A DNA stretch of 64,000 bases, taken from Microbacterium sp. SORGH_AS_0428. GTDB lineage: Bacteria; Actinomycetota; Actinomycetes; Actinomycetales; Microbacteriaceae. The stretch's first letter is position 1; every line of letters begins with the position of its first letter. Shown here in pieces: positions 8,410 to 16,635 of the stretch. Location: NCBI RefSeq assembly GCF_031453615.1, contig NZ_JAVIZT010000001.1:2108001-2172000 (forward strand), given 5' to 3'. The position numbers and the translations under genes were made by a program. The notes under the pieces were generated by a model. It was not told where the DNA came from and did not search any database. It saw only the letters and a program-made list of their open reading frames with translations.

Positions 8410-9318
8410 TCAGGCGCGTGTGAGCGAGAGGCCCCACGCGAGCTCCCATGTCTCGCCGGGCTCGAGCCAGCGCAGGTCGCGGCCCGAGTTCAGAGCGTCG
8501 GCGGGGGCGGTCATCGGCTCGATCGCGACCGCGACCTCCTGCCCCGGGTAGCGGTCGGTCGTGAAGACCTGCAGGTACTCGAACCCGGCACCGGCCCACA
8601 GCTCGAGGCGCCGGCCATCCGGTGCGTGGAGCACGCCGCGGACGCGACCGTCCGCTCCGCGGCGGAGCGTCGAGTAGGCGGTGTCGAGCGTGAGGTCTCC
8701 GACCCGGCGCGGTGTGCGCAGGTCGTGCGCCGCATCCACGGGCTCCTCCGAGATGGGCAGGTTGCGCTCGTCGAGGCGGAACCACGTCGCTGCATCCACT
8801 TCGAGCTGGAGCTCGGCGGTGGGTACGTCCGAGATGCAGAGGTACGGATGCGTGCCGAGCGCGACGGGCGCCGTATCCGAGCCGAGGTTCGTGATCTGGT
8901 GCAGGACCTCCAGACCGTCCTCGGTCAGGGCGTAGGTGACGCGGGTCGCGAGGTGGAAGGGGTAGCCGGTCTGGGGGAAGACCGCGGCCTCGAGCGTCAC
9001 GGCGTCCGCCTCGGAACCCACCACCCGATAGGGGGTGAAGCGCAGCAGCCCGTGCGAGGCGTTGCCGAGCTTGGGCTCGGTGAGCGCGAGCTGGTAGTCG
9101 GTGCCGTGCTGCGACCAGCGTCCGTCGCGCACTCTGTTGGGCCAGGGCACCAGAACGACCCCGGAGGCGGCGGGCGTCGGCGCGGTGTCGGGATAGTGCG
9201 GGACGAGGTCGATGCCGTCGATCCGCAACGCGCGCAGGGAGGCGCCCACCTCGGTGATCTCGGCCGATCCGTTCGATGACGACAGGCGGTGACGGACTCC
9301 GGTCGGATCGGCGCTCAT
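8410..9318 (-). CDS. aldose 1-epimerase family protein
   Basis: A 302-residue cytosolic sugar mutarotase-like protein that interconverts alpha and beta anomers of aldoses. The family hallmarks are visible: PNRVRDGRW near the N-terminus, NASHGLLRF with one catalytic His, the second His in GTHPYL, and the C-terminal glutamate in AIEPM. The substrate sugar cannot be told. ATG at 9318 is followed directly by family-like sequence; an earlier in-frame start would add 44 unrelated residues. Confidence 0.85.
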   Translation of the reverse strand: MSADPTGVRHRLSSSNGSAEITEVGASLRALRIDGIDLVPHYPDTAPTPAASGVVLVPWPNRVRDGRWSQHGTDYQLALTEPKLGNASHGLLRFTPYRVVGSEADAVTLEAAVFPQTGYPFHLATRVTYALTEDGLEVLHQITNLGSDTAPVALGTHPYLCISDVPTAELQLEVDAATWFRLDERNLPISEEPVDAAHDLRTPRRVGDLTLDTAYSTLRRGADGRVRGVLHAPDGRRLELWAGAGFEYLQVFTTDRYPGQEVAVAIEPMTAPADALNSGRDLRWLEPGETWELAWGLSLTRA

Positions 9319-9420
9319 CCTCTCAGCGTACTCACGTGAGGCACTTTCCCAGCCGCGTGGGGTACTCTGGAATGTCGGCTCTGGACACCGCGTGGTGCGC
9401 GGATGGGTTTGTGAGTCCAT

Positions 9421-9536
9421 GGGGCCGATGGTGAGCGCCGCTCGGCGCACATGACCATCATCGAAAATGGCCCCGGCCGACGGTAGTCCGGGTATGCCCG
9501 CGTTCTGAGCGGGTGCTGTTCTCGTGCGAAGAGAAC
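9421..9536 (+). promoter_or_regulatory. structured 5' leader of the DEAD-box helicase gene
   Basis: The leader holds nested pairings. GGGGCC (9421-9426) pairs with GGCCCC (9469-9474), GATGGT (9427-9432) with ACCATC (9454-9459), and GCGCC (9435-9439) with GGCGC (9444-9448). A separate hairpin GTTCTC (9518-9523)/GAGAAC (9531-9536) ends three bases before the ribosome-binding AGGAAG (9539-9544). Long structured leaders are common on cold-shock RNA helicase genes. Autoregulation by the helicase is my inference. Confidence 0.5.
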
Positions 9537-9552
9537 CCAGGAAGAATCACCC

Positions 9553-11721
9553 ATGCCCAAGAACAAGAAGCCCGCCGGCGGACGTCCGGCCAAGAACTTC
9601 GAGCCCCGCTACGGCACGAAGACCTCCTTCCAGGACCGCAAGCGTCGTCCGGGCGAGTCCTCGGCCGGCTCGACCGGATCCAAGAGCCCGGGCCACCGCG
9701 GATACCGCGAGGAAGCTGCGGAGTCGGCCCCCAAGCGCCGGTGGACCGCCGCCGAGCGCGCCGGCCGCGACGAGGCCCGCGGCATCCGCGAGGGCCGTCC
9801 CGCCCGATCGTTCGACGACCGTCCCGCCCGTCGTGACGGCGACCGCCCCGCGCGTTCGTTCGACGACCGTCCCCGTCGCTCGTACGACGACCGTCCGGCT
9901 CGCCGTGACGGTGACCGTCCGGCGCGTTCGTTCGATGACCGTCCGCGTCGTTCGTTCGATGACCGTCCGGCTCGCTCCTTCGACGACCGTCCGGCTCGTC
10001 GTGACGGTGACCGTCCGGCGCGTTCGTTCGATGACCGTCCGCGTCGTTCGTTCGATGACCGTCCGGCTCGCTCCTTCGACGACCGTCCGCGTCGTTCGTT
10101 CGACGACCGTCCCGCCCGTCGTGACGGCGACCGCCCCGCGCGTTCGTTCGACGACCGTCCCCGTCGGTCCTTCGACGACCGTCCGGCTCGCTCCTTCGAT
10201 GACCGTCCGGCTCGTCGTGATGGTGACCGTCCGGCCCGTCGTGACGGAGATCGCCCCGCGCGTTCGTTCGACGACCGCCCCCGTCGCTCCTTCGAGGACC
10301 GCCCGGCGCGTTCGTTCGACGACCGTCCGCGCCGCTCCTTCGACGAGCGTCCCGCGCGTCGCGAGGGCGGAAACCGCTCGGATTGGGCCCACACGGCTGG
10401 AGGCTCCGCGCAGCGCGGGAGCGATGCGTGGAGGGGCCGTGGGGAGAACGCGACGACCAAGGCGCACGAGCAGCACGTCGACGTCGTGCACGAGCGTCTC
10501 GAGGCCGAGGCCGTCCAGGCCGAGACCATCGAGGGTCAGGGCTTCGGTGAGCTCGGTCTCGGTCAGAACATCGTGAAGGTGCTCGCCGAGCTCGGCGCCC
10601 CCAGCCCGTTCCCGATCCAGTCCGCCACGATCCCCCCGATCCTCGAGGGACGCGACGTGCTCGCCCGTGGCCGCACCGGCTCCGGCAAGACGATCGCCTT
10701 CGGCGCGCCGCTGGTCGAGCGCATCCTGCGCTCGCAGGCGGGCACCCGTCGCGAGTTCGGACGCCGCCCCAAGGCGCTCATCCTCGCCCCGACGCGTGAG
10801 CTCGCGCTCCAGATCGACCGCACCGTGCAGCCGATCGCGCGCAGCGTCGGCCTGTTCACCACGCAGATCTACGGCGGCGTGCCCCAGGCGCGTCAGGTCG
10901 GTGCGCTGAAGAAGGGCATCGACATCATCATCGGTACCCCGGGCCGCATCGAGGACCTCATCAACCAGGGCAAGCTCGATCTGTCCGAGGTGCAGGTCTC
11001 GGTGCTCGACGAGGCCGACCACATGGCCGAGCTCGGATTCGCCGAGCCCGTGCAGCGCATCCTGCGCCTGACGGGCGAGGGCAGCCAGAAGCTGCTGTTC
11101 TCCGCCACGCTCGACCGCGAGGTCGCAGCCCTCGTCGACGAGTTCCTCGTCGACCCGGCCGTCTACGAGGTCGCGGGCGAGACGCAGGAGACCGGAACCA
11201 TCGATCACCGTGTCTTCGTCGTCGACCACCGCGACAAGGCCGAGCTGCTCGCGTCCCTCGTGGACCGCGACGGCAAGACGCTCGTCTTCTCGCGCACCCG
11301 CGCGTTCGCCGAGATGCTCGTCGAGAACTTCGAGGATGCCGGCATCTCCGCCGTCGCCCTGCACGGAGACCTCAACCAGGCCAAGCGCACGCGCAACCTG
11401 CAGCGCCTGACCGACGGCAAGGTCAACGTGCTGGTCGCCACCGACGTCGCGGCGCGCGGCATCCACGTCGATGACATCGACCTGGTCATCCAGGCCGATG
11501 CTCCCGACGAGTACAAGACGTACCTGCACCGCTCGGGCCGTACTGGTCGTGCCGGTCGCAGCGGTACCGTCGTCACCCTGGTGCCGCGTCAGCGCCGCCG
11601 TCGCATGACGGAGCTGCTCTCGCGCGCCGAGATCGACGCGCCGTTCGAAGAGGTCCGCCCCGGCGACGACGTCGTCGAGGAGGTCGCCGGGCGCCAGCTC
11701 GCCGACGTCGCCTCCGCCTGA
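9553..11721 (+). CDS. DEAD-box RNA helicase with N-terminal octapeptide array
   Basis: A 722-residue ATP-dependent RNA helicase (DeaD/RhlE-like). Residues 1-80 are basic, and 82-273 are 24 tandem octapeptides of the types RPARSFDD, RPRRSFDD and RPARRDGD. The helicase core follows: Q motif near PFPIQS, Walker A GRTGSGKT, motif II DEAD, motif III SAT, and motif VI HRSGRTGRAGR. The Arg/Asp-rich array resembles the disordered RNA-binding or phase-separating tails of other DEAD proteins, but here it is N-terminal and unusually regular. AGGAAG precedes the ATG. A strong hairpin terminator follows. Confidence 0.93.
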   Translation: MPKNKKPAGGRPAKNFEPRYGTKTSFQDRKRRPGESSAGSTGSKSPGHRGYREEAAESAPKRRWTAAERAGRDEARGIREGRPARSFDDRPARRDGDRPARSFDDRPRRSYDDRPARRDGDRPARSFDDRPRRSFDDRPARSFDDRPARRDGDRPARSFDDRPRRSFDDRPARSFDDRPRRSFDDRPARRDGDRPARSFDDRPRRSFDDRPARSFDDRPARRDGDRPARRDGDRPARSFDDRPRRSFEDRPARSFDDRPRRSFDERPARREGGNRSDWAHTAGGSAQRGSDAWRGRGENATTKAHEQHVDVVHERLEAEAVQAETIEGQGFGELGLGQNIVKVLAELGAPSPFPIQSATIPPILEGRDVLARGRTGSGKTIAFGAPLVERILRSQAGTRREFGRRPKALILAPTRELALQIDRTVQPIARSVGLFTTQIYGGVPQARQVGALKKGIDIIIGTPGRIEDLINQGKLDLSEVQVSVLDEADHMAELGFAEPVQRILRLTGEGSQKLLFSATLDREVAALVDEFLVDPAVYEVAGETQETGTIDHRVFVVDHRDKAELLASLVDRDGKTLVFSRTRAFAEMLVENFEDAGISAVALHGDLNQAKRTRNLQRLTDGKVNVLVATDVAARGIHVDDIDLVIQADAPDEYKTYLHRSGRTGRAGRSGTVVTLVPRQRRRRMTELLSRAEIDAPFEEVRPGDDVVEEVAGRQLADVASA
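9796..10371 (+). repeat. 24 tandem 24-nt coding repeats
   Basis: Twenty-four head-to-tail 24-nt units, each encoding eight residues starting RP, run from residue 82 to 273 of the helicase. Three variants alternate (RPARSFDD, RPRRSFDD, RPARRDGD). DNA identity between units is high, including synonymous positions, which suggests recent expansion and contraction by slippage or unequal recombination. Copy number may vary between strains and may be mis-assembled. Confidence 0.9.
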
Positions 11722-11732
11722 CGCCGAGTCAC

Positions 11733-11767
11733 GCAACGCCCCCTCGCCCCGTGCGAGGGGGCGTTGC
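11733..11767. terminator. 15-bp perfect hairpin between convergent genes
   Basis: GCAACGCCCCCTCGC (11733-11747) pairs exactly with GCGAGGGGGCGTTGC (11753-11767) across a 5-nt loop. It lies between the helicase stop at 11721 and the radical SAM stop at 11779, so it can end transcription from both sides. No T-run is present, as is common in high-GC actinobacteria. Confidence 0.75.
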
Positions 11768-11778
11768 CGCATCTCGGG

Positions 11779-12846
11779 TCAGAACAGGCGCGCGGGCTGC
11801 GGTGCCGATCCGGTGACACGCACGGATGCGGCGGCCGCCGCCGCACGTGCTCCGGGTGCGACCGGCCGCGCACGCACCGGCTCCTCCTCGTCGCGGCCAT
11901 CGAGTCCGTGCACCCGCAGCAGCGGTCGCACGCGCCGACCGAGCCACTGCCGGTACGCCTTCGGAGCGCTCACCGACGCTCCCGGATACAGCCCCAGGTA
12001 GCTCGAGACGAGCTCGGGATGCTCGCGGCGCAGCCACGCCATGAACCAGGGCTTCACGCCCGGGCGCAGATGCAGTGCGCCGTAGACGACGCGGACCGCC
12101 CCCGCCGCCTTGATCCGCCGCAACGCATCGTCGAGCGCCGCGATCGAGTCGGTCAAGTGGGGCATCACGGGCATGAGGAAGACCGTGACGCGGAAGCCCG
12201 CATCCGTCGCCGCCCGCACCGTGTCGAGGCGGGCTTGGGCCGTCGGCGTGCCCGGCTCGACAGAGCGTTGCAGGTCGTCGTCGAACAGGGCGATCGACAT
12301 CGCTATCGACACGGGGACCCGCTCGTGCGCGCGCTGCAGCACCGGCAGATCGCGGCGTAGCAGTGTTCCCTTCGTGAGGAGGGAGAACGGGGTTCCGGAC
12401 GCGGCCAGGGCGTCGATGATGCCGGGCATGAGTCGGTAGCGTCCCTCCGCGCGCTGGTACGGGTCGGTGTTGGTGCCGAGCGCGACGTGCTCACGACCCC
12501 ACGAGCTGCGGGCGAGCTCGCGCTCGAGGACCTCAGCAATGTTCACCTTCACCACGACCTGGGTGTCGAAGTCGCGACCCGCGTCGAGGTCGAGGTACGT
12601 GTGCGTTCCGCGTGCGAAGCAGTACGTGCAGGCGTGGCTGCACCCCCGGTACGGGTTGATCGTCCAGTCGAAGGGCATCGCGGAAGAGCCGGGCACGTGA
12701 TTCAACGCGGAGCGCGCCGCCACCTCGTGGAAGGTCATGCCCGCGAACTCCGGCGTCGTCACCGAGCGCACGAGCCCCTCGAGTCGCTCCATCCCGGGCA
12801 ACGCCGACGCATCCTCCTCGCCCACCTTCTGACCGTTCCATCGCAT
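11779..12846 (-). CDS. Rv2578c-family radical SAM protein
   Basis: A 355-residue radical SAM protein. Its 4Fe-4S cluster is held by the CX3CX2C motif in YRGCSHACTYCFAR, which cleaves SAM to a 5'-deoxyadenosyl radical. The following GTNTDPYQRAEGRYRL segment is characteristic of the SPL-like/Rv2578c group. The reaction catalysed is unknown. The ATG at 12846 was chosen because family-like sequence starts soon after; an upstream extension has no Shine-Dalgarno. It is convergent with the DEAD helicase and divergent from the VanY gene. Confidence 0.85.
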   Translation of the reverse strand: MRWNGQKVGEEDASALPGMERLEGLVRSVTTPEFAGMTFHEVAARSALNHVPGSSAMPFDWTINPYRGCSHACTYCFARGTHTYLDLDAGRDFDTQVVVKVNIAEVLERELARSSWGREHVALGTNTDPYQRAEGRYRLMPGIIDALAASGTPFSLLTKGTLLRRDLPVLQRAHERVPVSIAMSIALFDDDLQRSVEPGTPTAQARLDTVRAATDAGFRVTVFLMPVMPHLTDSIAALDDALRRIKAAGAVRVVYGALHLRPGVKPWFMAWLRREHPELVSSYLGLYPGASVSAPKAYRQWLGRRVRPLLRVHGLDGRDEEEPVRARPVAPGARAAAAAASVRVTGSAPQPARLF

Positions 12847-12954
12847 GACGAAAGTGGAACAAAGATTCGATCCGATGTCAACCGAGAACGATCGCACATC
12901 GCACAGAGATCTGATACGACTCGTCGGGCGTGCGCACGGGAGGCACAATAGAGC

Positions 12955-13920
12955 GTGATCTCCACCGCGTCACCCGAGACGCTTCCCTCGCGCCGCGCTG
13001 CGCGCGTCGCGTCCGGGCGCCTCCGTCGCCGCCGCGTCGCGGTCGCGTGCGCCGCGATGGCCGCCATCGTGGTGGGGGTCCTGTGGGTGAGCGCTCTTCT
13101 GGGGGGAGTGCCGGTAGCCGCTCCCGGTGCACCGGCGGCTCCGCCTGCCGTACAGAGCATCCCCGCGCCGGTCTTCACCCGGGCGCCTGCGGCCGCATCC
13201 ATCTGCGACGACCCGGCCGTCGCCGCGGCGGTCGCAGCCGGCGACGACGAGGCCGTGATCGTGGCCGCCGGCGGGGGGATGTCCTTCCGCGAGGCGGTCG
13301 TCTCCGGAACCGCCCCGTGCATCTCGCTGTCGGATCCGGCCCGCCGCTGGGTCGTCGTGAACAAGCAGCGGCCCTTGAACCCGATCGACTACGAACCACA
13401 GGGCATCGTGCAGGTGCAGGGCCTGCAGACCTTCAACGCCGGGGTGCTCCGCCAGGACGCCGCCGCTGCGCTGCAGCAGATGGCGGAGGCCGTCGAGACG
13501 GCCGGTGTCGGCACGCTCGGACAGCTCAGCGGCTACCGCTCCTACGACACCCAGGTCGCGACCTACCAGGAGAACGTGGCGCGCGGCGGGCAGGCCGAGG
13601 CGGAAGTCTCGAGCGCCCGGCCCGGCTTCAGCGAGCACCAGCTCGGGCTCGCGATGGACCTCATGCCCTGCGGGAGCGGATGCGGCACCCTCGACGACTT
13701 CGGGTCCTCGCCCGAGGGGCAGTGGGTGGCAGCGAACGCCTGGCAGTTCGGGTTCGTCGTCCGTTACGAGCAGGGGGCAACGCCCGTGACGGGGTACGAG
13801 GCGGAGCCCTGGCACCTCCGCTACATCGGGCCGGAGCTGGCGCGGGCGTATCACGAGGGCGGCTGGCACACGCTCGAGGAGTTCTTCGGACTCCCCGCGG
13901 CCCCCTCCTACGCAGGCTGA
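12955..13920 (+). CDS. D-alanyl-D-alanine carboxypeptidase, VanY/M15B family
   Basis: A 321-residue cell-wall peptidase with a cytoplasmic basic N-terminus and a membrane anchor at about 28-48, so the catalytic domain is outside the cell. Zinc ligands are seen as H228 and D235 in SEHQLGLAMDLM and H287 in EPWHLRY, preceded by the SGYRSYDTQ block. It trims the terminal D-Ala of peptidoglycan stem peptides. Start GTG at 12955 with GGGAGG upstream. There is no vanR/S or ligase neighbour, so this is likely housekeeping rather than glycopeptide resistance. Confidence 0.9.
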   Translation: MISTASPETLPSRRAARVASGRLRRRRVAVACAAMAAIVVGVLWVSALLGGVPVAAPGAPAAPPAVQSIPAPVFTRAPAAASICDDPAVAAAVAAGDDEAVIVAAGGGMSFREAVVSGTAPCISLSDPARRWVVVNKQRPLNPIDYEPQGIVQVQGLQTFNAGVLRQDAAAALQQMAEAVETAGVGTLGQLSGYRSYDTQVATYQENVARGGQAEAEVSSARPGFSEHQLGLAMDLMPCGSGCGTLDDFGSSPEGQWVAANAWQFGFVVRYEQGATPVTGYEAEPWHLRYIGPELARAYHEGGWHTLEEFFGLPAAPSYAG

Positions 13921-13948
13921 CCCGGCCAGGGCGGCACCGGTGGCCGGG
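13921..13948 (+). terminator. GC-rich hairpin after the VanY gene
   Basis: CCCGGCCA (13921-13928) pairs with TGGCCGGG (13941-13948) immediately after the stop codon. A single T pair follows but no run. It probably reduces read-through into the next gene, which starts at 13970. Confidence 0.45.
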
Positions 13949-13969
13949 ACGGCTCGTTAGCATGGAGAC

Positions 13970-15142
13970 GTGATCCGCCTTCTGTTCTTCGTGGGGGCGG
14001 GGATGGCCATCGGCGCTCTCGTGGTCTCGGAGATCGGCCCGCCGGGCGCCGGCGAGATCACCTTCCCGGCTGGGATGGTCCTGGCGATCTTCAGCGGCAT
14101 CCTGATACTGATCGCGAGGGCCACGCGAGGACTGCCCGCCGCATCGGCCTCGGACCTCGACGCGGCGCGGTCCGAGGGCAGGATGGCCCTCGCCCGCATC
14201 GACGCCGTGACCCAGACCGGCACGCTCATCAACGATCAGCCGGTGTGCGATCTCGATCTCAGCATCCAGCCGCTCGAGGGCCCCGCGTATCGCGCGCGCG
14301 TCCGCCAGCTCGTGCGGCTCGTCGACATCCCCGCGGTCCAGCCGGGGAGCCTGCGCGCGGTCGCGCTGCTGAGCGCGGACGGTGCCGACGTGGCGTTCGC
14401 CGACGATGACGTCACCCAGGCGCCGTACGCGGGAATCCGCATGCCTGCCCCGGCCGAACTCGGCGAGCCGCGCCTGCCCGAGCCGGGGGCGGTGACGATC
14501 AAGGGGCGCCGACGCGGGCCCCTGATCGGCATCGGCCCGAAGGGGAGGGGGCTGCGGTTCGTGCTGTTCGCCCTCGCGTTCCTCGTCGCCGGCACATCGG
14601 TGGCCCTGCCCTATCCGACCGCGGTCGCTCAGACCATCACCGCTCTCGGACAGGGGCGGCTCACAGCGGATCTGCGCCAGCCGGAGACGACCGCCGACGC
14701 GGTCGCTGCCCTCACCGCGACGATCGGGCACGATCGGGTGGTCACCATCTCGGTGAGCGAGGATGTCATCCTCGTCGATGCTCCCGTGACACCCGGCTCC
14801 ACCGATACCGACCGCTGGGAGTACCGCCGCGGTGAGGTGATCCGCGACGGTCCGGCGCCGTCGCAGCCGGATTCGGCCGCAGAGCAGTTCTCGCTCGATG
14901 AGGTGTCCTGGCCCGGGCTGTGGACCGCCGTGCGGACGGCCGCCGACACGGAGGGCATCGGCAGCCTGAGCGGCGTCGCACTGCGGCTGGAGCGGGCGGT
15001 CGACAGCGACATCGACTCGCCGACGTTCGGGCAGTACGCGGGTCCGGTGCGCGCGCGTTTCTGGTTCGACGGCGACTACCGCTCGGTCTTCTACGGCGTC
15101 GCCCCGGACGGTACGGACCCGGTGCGTACCGAGGGGAAGTGA
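13970..15142 (+). CDS. membrane protein of unknown function
   Basis: A 390-residue protein with two N-terminal membrane helices (about 2-20 and 26-45), a soluble stretch of about 145 residues, a third helix near 193-212, and a C-terminal extracytoplasmic domain of about 175 residues. The last part reads like a small alpha/beta domain (TADAVAALTATIGHDRVVTI and VSWPGLWTAVRTAADTEG). I recognise no family. The start is the GTG at 13970. It stands alone between two plus-strand genes. Confidence 0.75.
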   Translation: MIRLLFFVGAGMAIGALVVSEIGPPGAGEITFPAGMVLAIFSGILILIARATRGLPAASASDLDAARSEGRMALARIDAVTQTGTLINDQPVCDLDLSIQPLEGPAYRARVRQLVRLVDIPAVQPGSLRAVALLSADGADVAFADDDVTQAPYAGIRMPAPAELGEPRLPEPGAVTIKGRRRGPLIGIGPKGRGLRFVLFALAFLVAGTSVALPYPTAVAQTITALGQGRLTADLRQPETTADAVAALTATIGHDRVVTISVSEDVILVDAPVTPGSTDTDRWEYRRGEVIRDGPAPSQPDSAAEQFSLDEVSWPGLWTAVRTAADTEGIGSLSGVALRLERAVDSDIDSPTFGQYAGPVRARFWFDGDYRSVFYGVAPDGTDPVRTEGK

Positions 15143-15187
15143 TCCGCTGGAGGGCCTCCACAATCGCGACACTCGGTTTCGGTGTGC

Positions 15188-15204
15188 GTGGAATGCGATT
15201 CCAC
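15188..15204. promoter_or_regulatory. GTGGAAT/ATTCCAC palindrome before the acyl-CoA dehydrogenase gene
   Basis: GTGGAAT (15188-15194) and ATTCCAC (15198-15204) form a perfect 7+7 inverted repeat with a 3-nt centre, 100 nt before the gene. It fits a TetR/FadR-type operator for a fatty-acid catabolic gene, but no regulator is adjacent. Confidence 0.45.
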
Positions 15205-15303
15205 AGCGTGGTGTGCTCCGCGCCCGCCCGCCGGTCTAGGATCGCGTCAGGCGATGGCGCCGCAGCGTGTCGACGCAGGCGCCCCGAGATGGAGGAGACG
15301 TCC

Positions 15304-16467
15304 GTGGAACGCGACATCTACGACGAGGATCACGAGGCTTTCCGGGAGGTCGTGGTCGAGTTCATCAAGCGCTACGGCACGAACGCCCGGCGCGAAGCGT
15401 GGGATGCGGCCGGTCAGATCGACCGCGAGACCATGAGGGCGGCCGGCGACGCCGGGATCATCGGACTGTCGGTTCCCGAGGAGTTCGGCGGCGCGGGGAT
15501 GCTGCAGGACTACCGCTTCCGCGCTGTGGTCAACGAGGAGGTCATCAAGGCCGGTCTCGGGTCGCTGGCGGGTGCCTTCGGCATCCAGGACGACCTCGCC
15601 GTGCCGTACCTCGCGCACTTCGGCACGCCGGAGCAGAAGCAGAAGTGGCTGCCGGGCATGGCCACGGGCGAGGTCATCGGCGCACTGGCCATGACCGAGC
15701 CCGGTGCGGGCAGCGACCTGCGCGGAATCTCGACCGTGGCGAAGAAGGTGGACGGAGGCTGGATCCTCAACGGTGCCAAGACCTTCATCTCGTCCGGTGC
15801 GACGGCGGACCTCGTCGTGACCTTCGTCAAGACGGGCGAGGGCAATCGTCCCGATGCCTTCAGCCTCGTGCTCGTCGAGAACGGCATGGAAGGCTTCGAC
15901 CACGGCAAGAAGCTGCACAAGATGGGCTTCGCCGGGCACGACACGGCGGAGCTGTCGTTCACCGACGTGTTCATCCCCGACGAGAACCTCATCGGCGGCG
16001 AGCCCGGTCACGGCTTCGTCCAGCTCATGCGCAACCTGCCGCTCGAGCGACTGTCGATCGGCGTGGCCGCGGCCGCCGCGGCCGAGGCCGGTCTGCGCTG
16101 GACGCTCGATTACACGAGCAGCCGCGAGGCGTTCGGCCACGCGATCGCCGACTTCCAGAACACGCGCTTCCGCCTCGCCGACATGGCGACCACCGTCGAC
16201 GTGCTGTGGGCCTACGTCGACCGTGCCATCGCGCTGTACGGCGAGGGCAAGCTCACGCCGGAAGAGGCCGCCAAGGTCAAGTTCTGGACGACGGAGCGCG
16301 AGTGGGAGGTGCTCGACGCCGCCGTCCAGCTGCACGGCGGGTACGGCTACATCCTCGAGTACCCGGTCGCCCGCGCGTTCGTCGACGCCCGCGTGCATCG
16401 CATCTACGGCGGGACGAACGAGATCATGCGCGAGATCGTCGCGCGTCAGGTGACCGGCCGGAAGTAG
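15304..16467 (+). CDS. acyl-CoA dehydrogenase
   Basis: A 387-residue FAD enzyme that introduces the alpha-beta double bond of acyl-CoA, the first step of beta-oxidation. The family blocks are MTEPGAGSDLRGI (substrate/flavin loop), KTFISSGATAD, and the C-terminal GGYGYILEYPVARAFVDAR followed by YGGTNEIMREIVAR. I place the start at GTG 15304 because GGAGGAG at 15291-15297 sits six bases upstream. The alternative ATG at 15289 overlaps that site. No electron-transfer flavoprotein gene is adjacent. Confidence 0.92.
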   Translation: MERDIYDEDHEAFREVVVEFIKRYGTNARREAWDAAGQIDRETMRAAGDAGIIGLSVPEEFGGAGMLQDYRFRAVVNEEVIKAGLGSLAGAFGIQDDLAVPYLAHFGTPEQKQKWLPGMATGEVIGALAMTEPGAGSDLRGISTVAKKVDGGWILNGAKTFISSGATADLVVTFVKTGEGNRPDAFSLVLVENGMEGFDHGKKLHKMGFAGHDTAELSFTDVFIPDENLIGGEPGHGFVQLMRNLPLERLSIGVAAAAAAEAGLRWTLDYTSSREAFGHAIADFQNTRFRLADMATTVDVLWAYVDRAIALYGEGKLTPEEAAKVKFWTTEREWEVLDAAVQLHGGYGYILEYPVARAFVDARVHRIYGGTNEIMREIVARQVTGRK

Positions 16468-16482
16468 CCGCCGCGCCGTCCC

Positions 16483-16627
16483 GTTCGAGGGACCCGTGAT
16501 GTCGCCGCGCGAGGGCACCGGCCGCATCGCGGGTCCCTCGAACATGTGTGGCGCCGCATCGACCGTGTTCAAGGGACCCGAAACGTCGCGGTTCGGGTCC
16601 GCGGGGCGCGTTTCGGGTCCCTCCAAC
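16483..16627. repeat. two 61-nt palindromic elements, 84-nt spacing
   Basis: Element A (16483-16543) begins GTTCGAGGGACCCG and ends with the exact reverse complement. Element B (16567-16627) begins GTTCAAGGGACCCGAAAC and ends with its complement, apart from two mismatches. Both are 61 nt with a 23-nt spacer. They fill the gap between two convergent genes, ending 8 nt before the stop of the minus-strand S-component gene. The same element occurs near 43,269 and inside a gene near 53,627. Confidence 0.85.
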
Positions 16628-16635
16628 CGGGTGGG

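Noticed and set aside
9796-10371. Regular 24-nt repeats that might suggest a CRISPR array
   Set aside because: They are tandem without spacers, lie in one reading frame of a helicase gene and encode octapeptides. No cas genes are present.
9547-11772. Long minus-strand frames opposite the DEAD helicase, including a Thr/Val/Arg repeat protein
   Set aside because: They are the antisense reading of the helicase and its repeat array. No ribosome site or family signal is present.
16483-16627. 61-nt elements as DevR binding sites because of their GGGAC words
   Set aside because: DevR boxes need GGGAC-N4-GTCCC in one compact site. Here the two arms are separated by about 33 nt.
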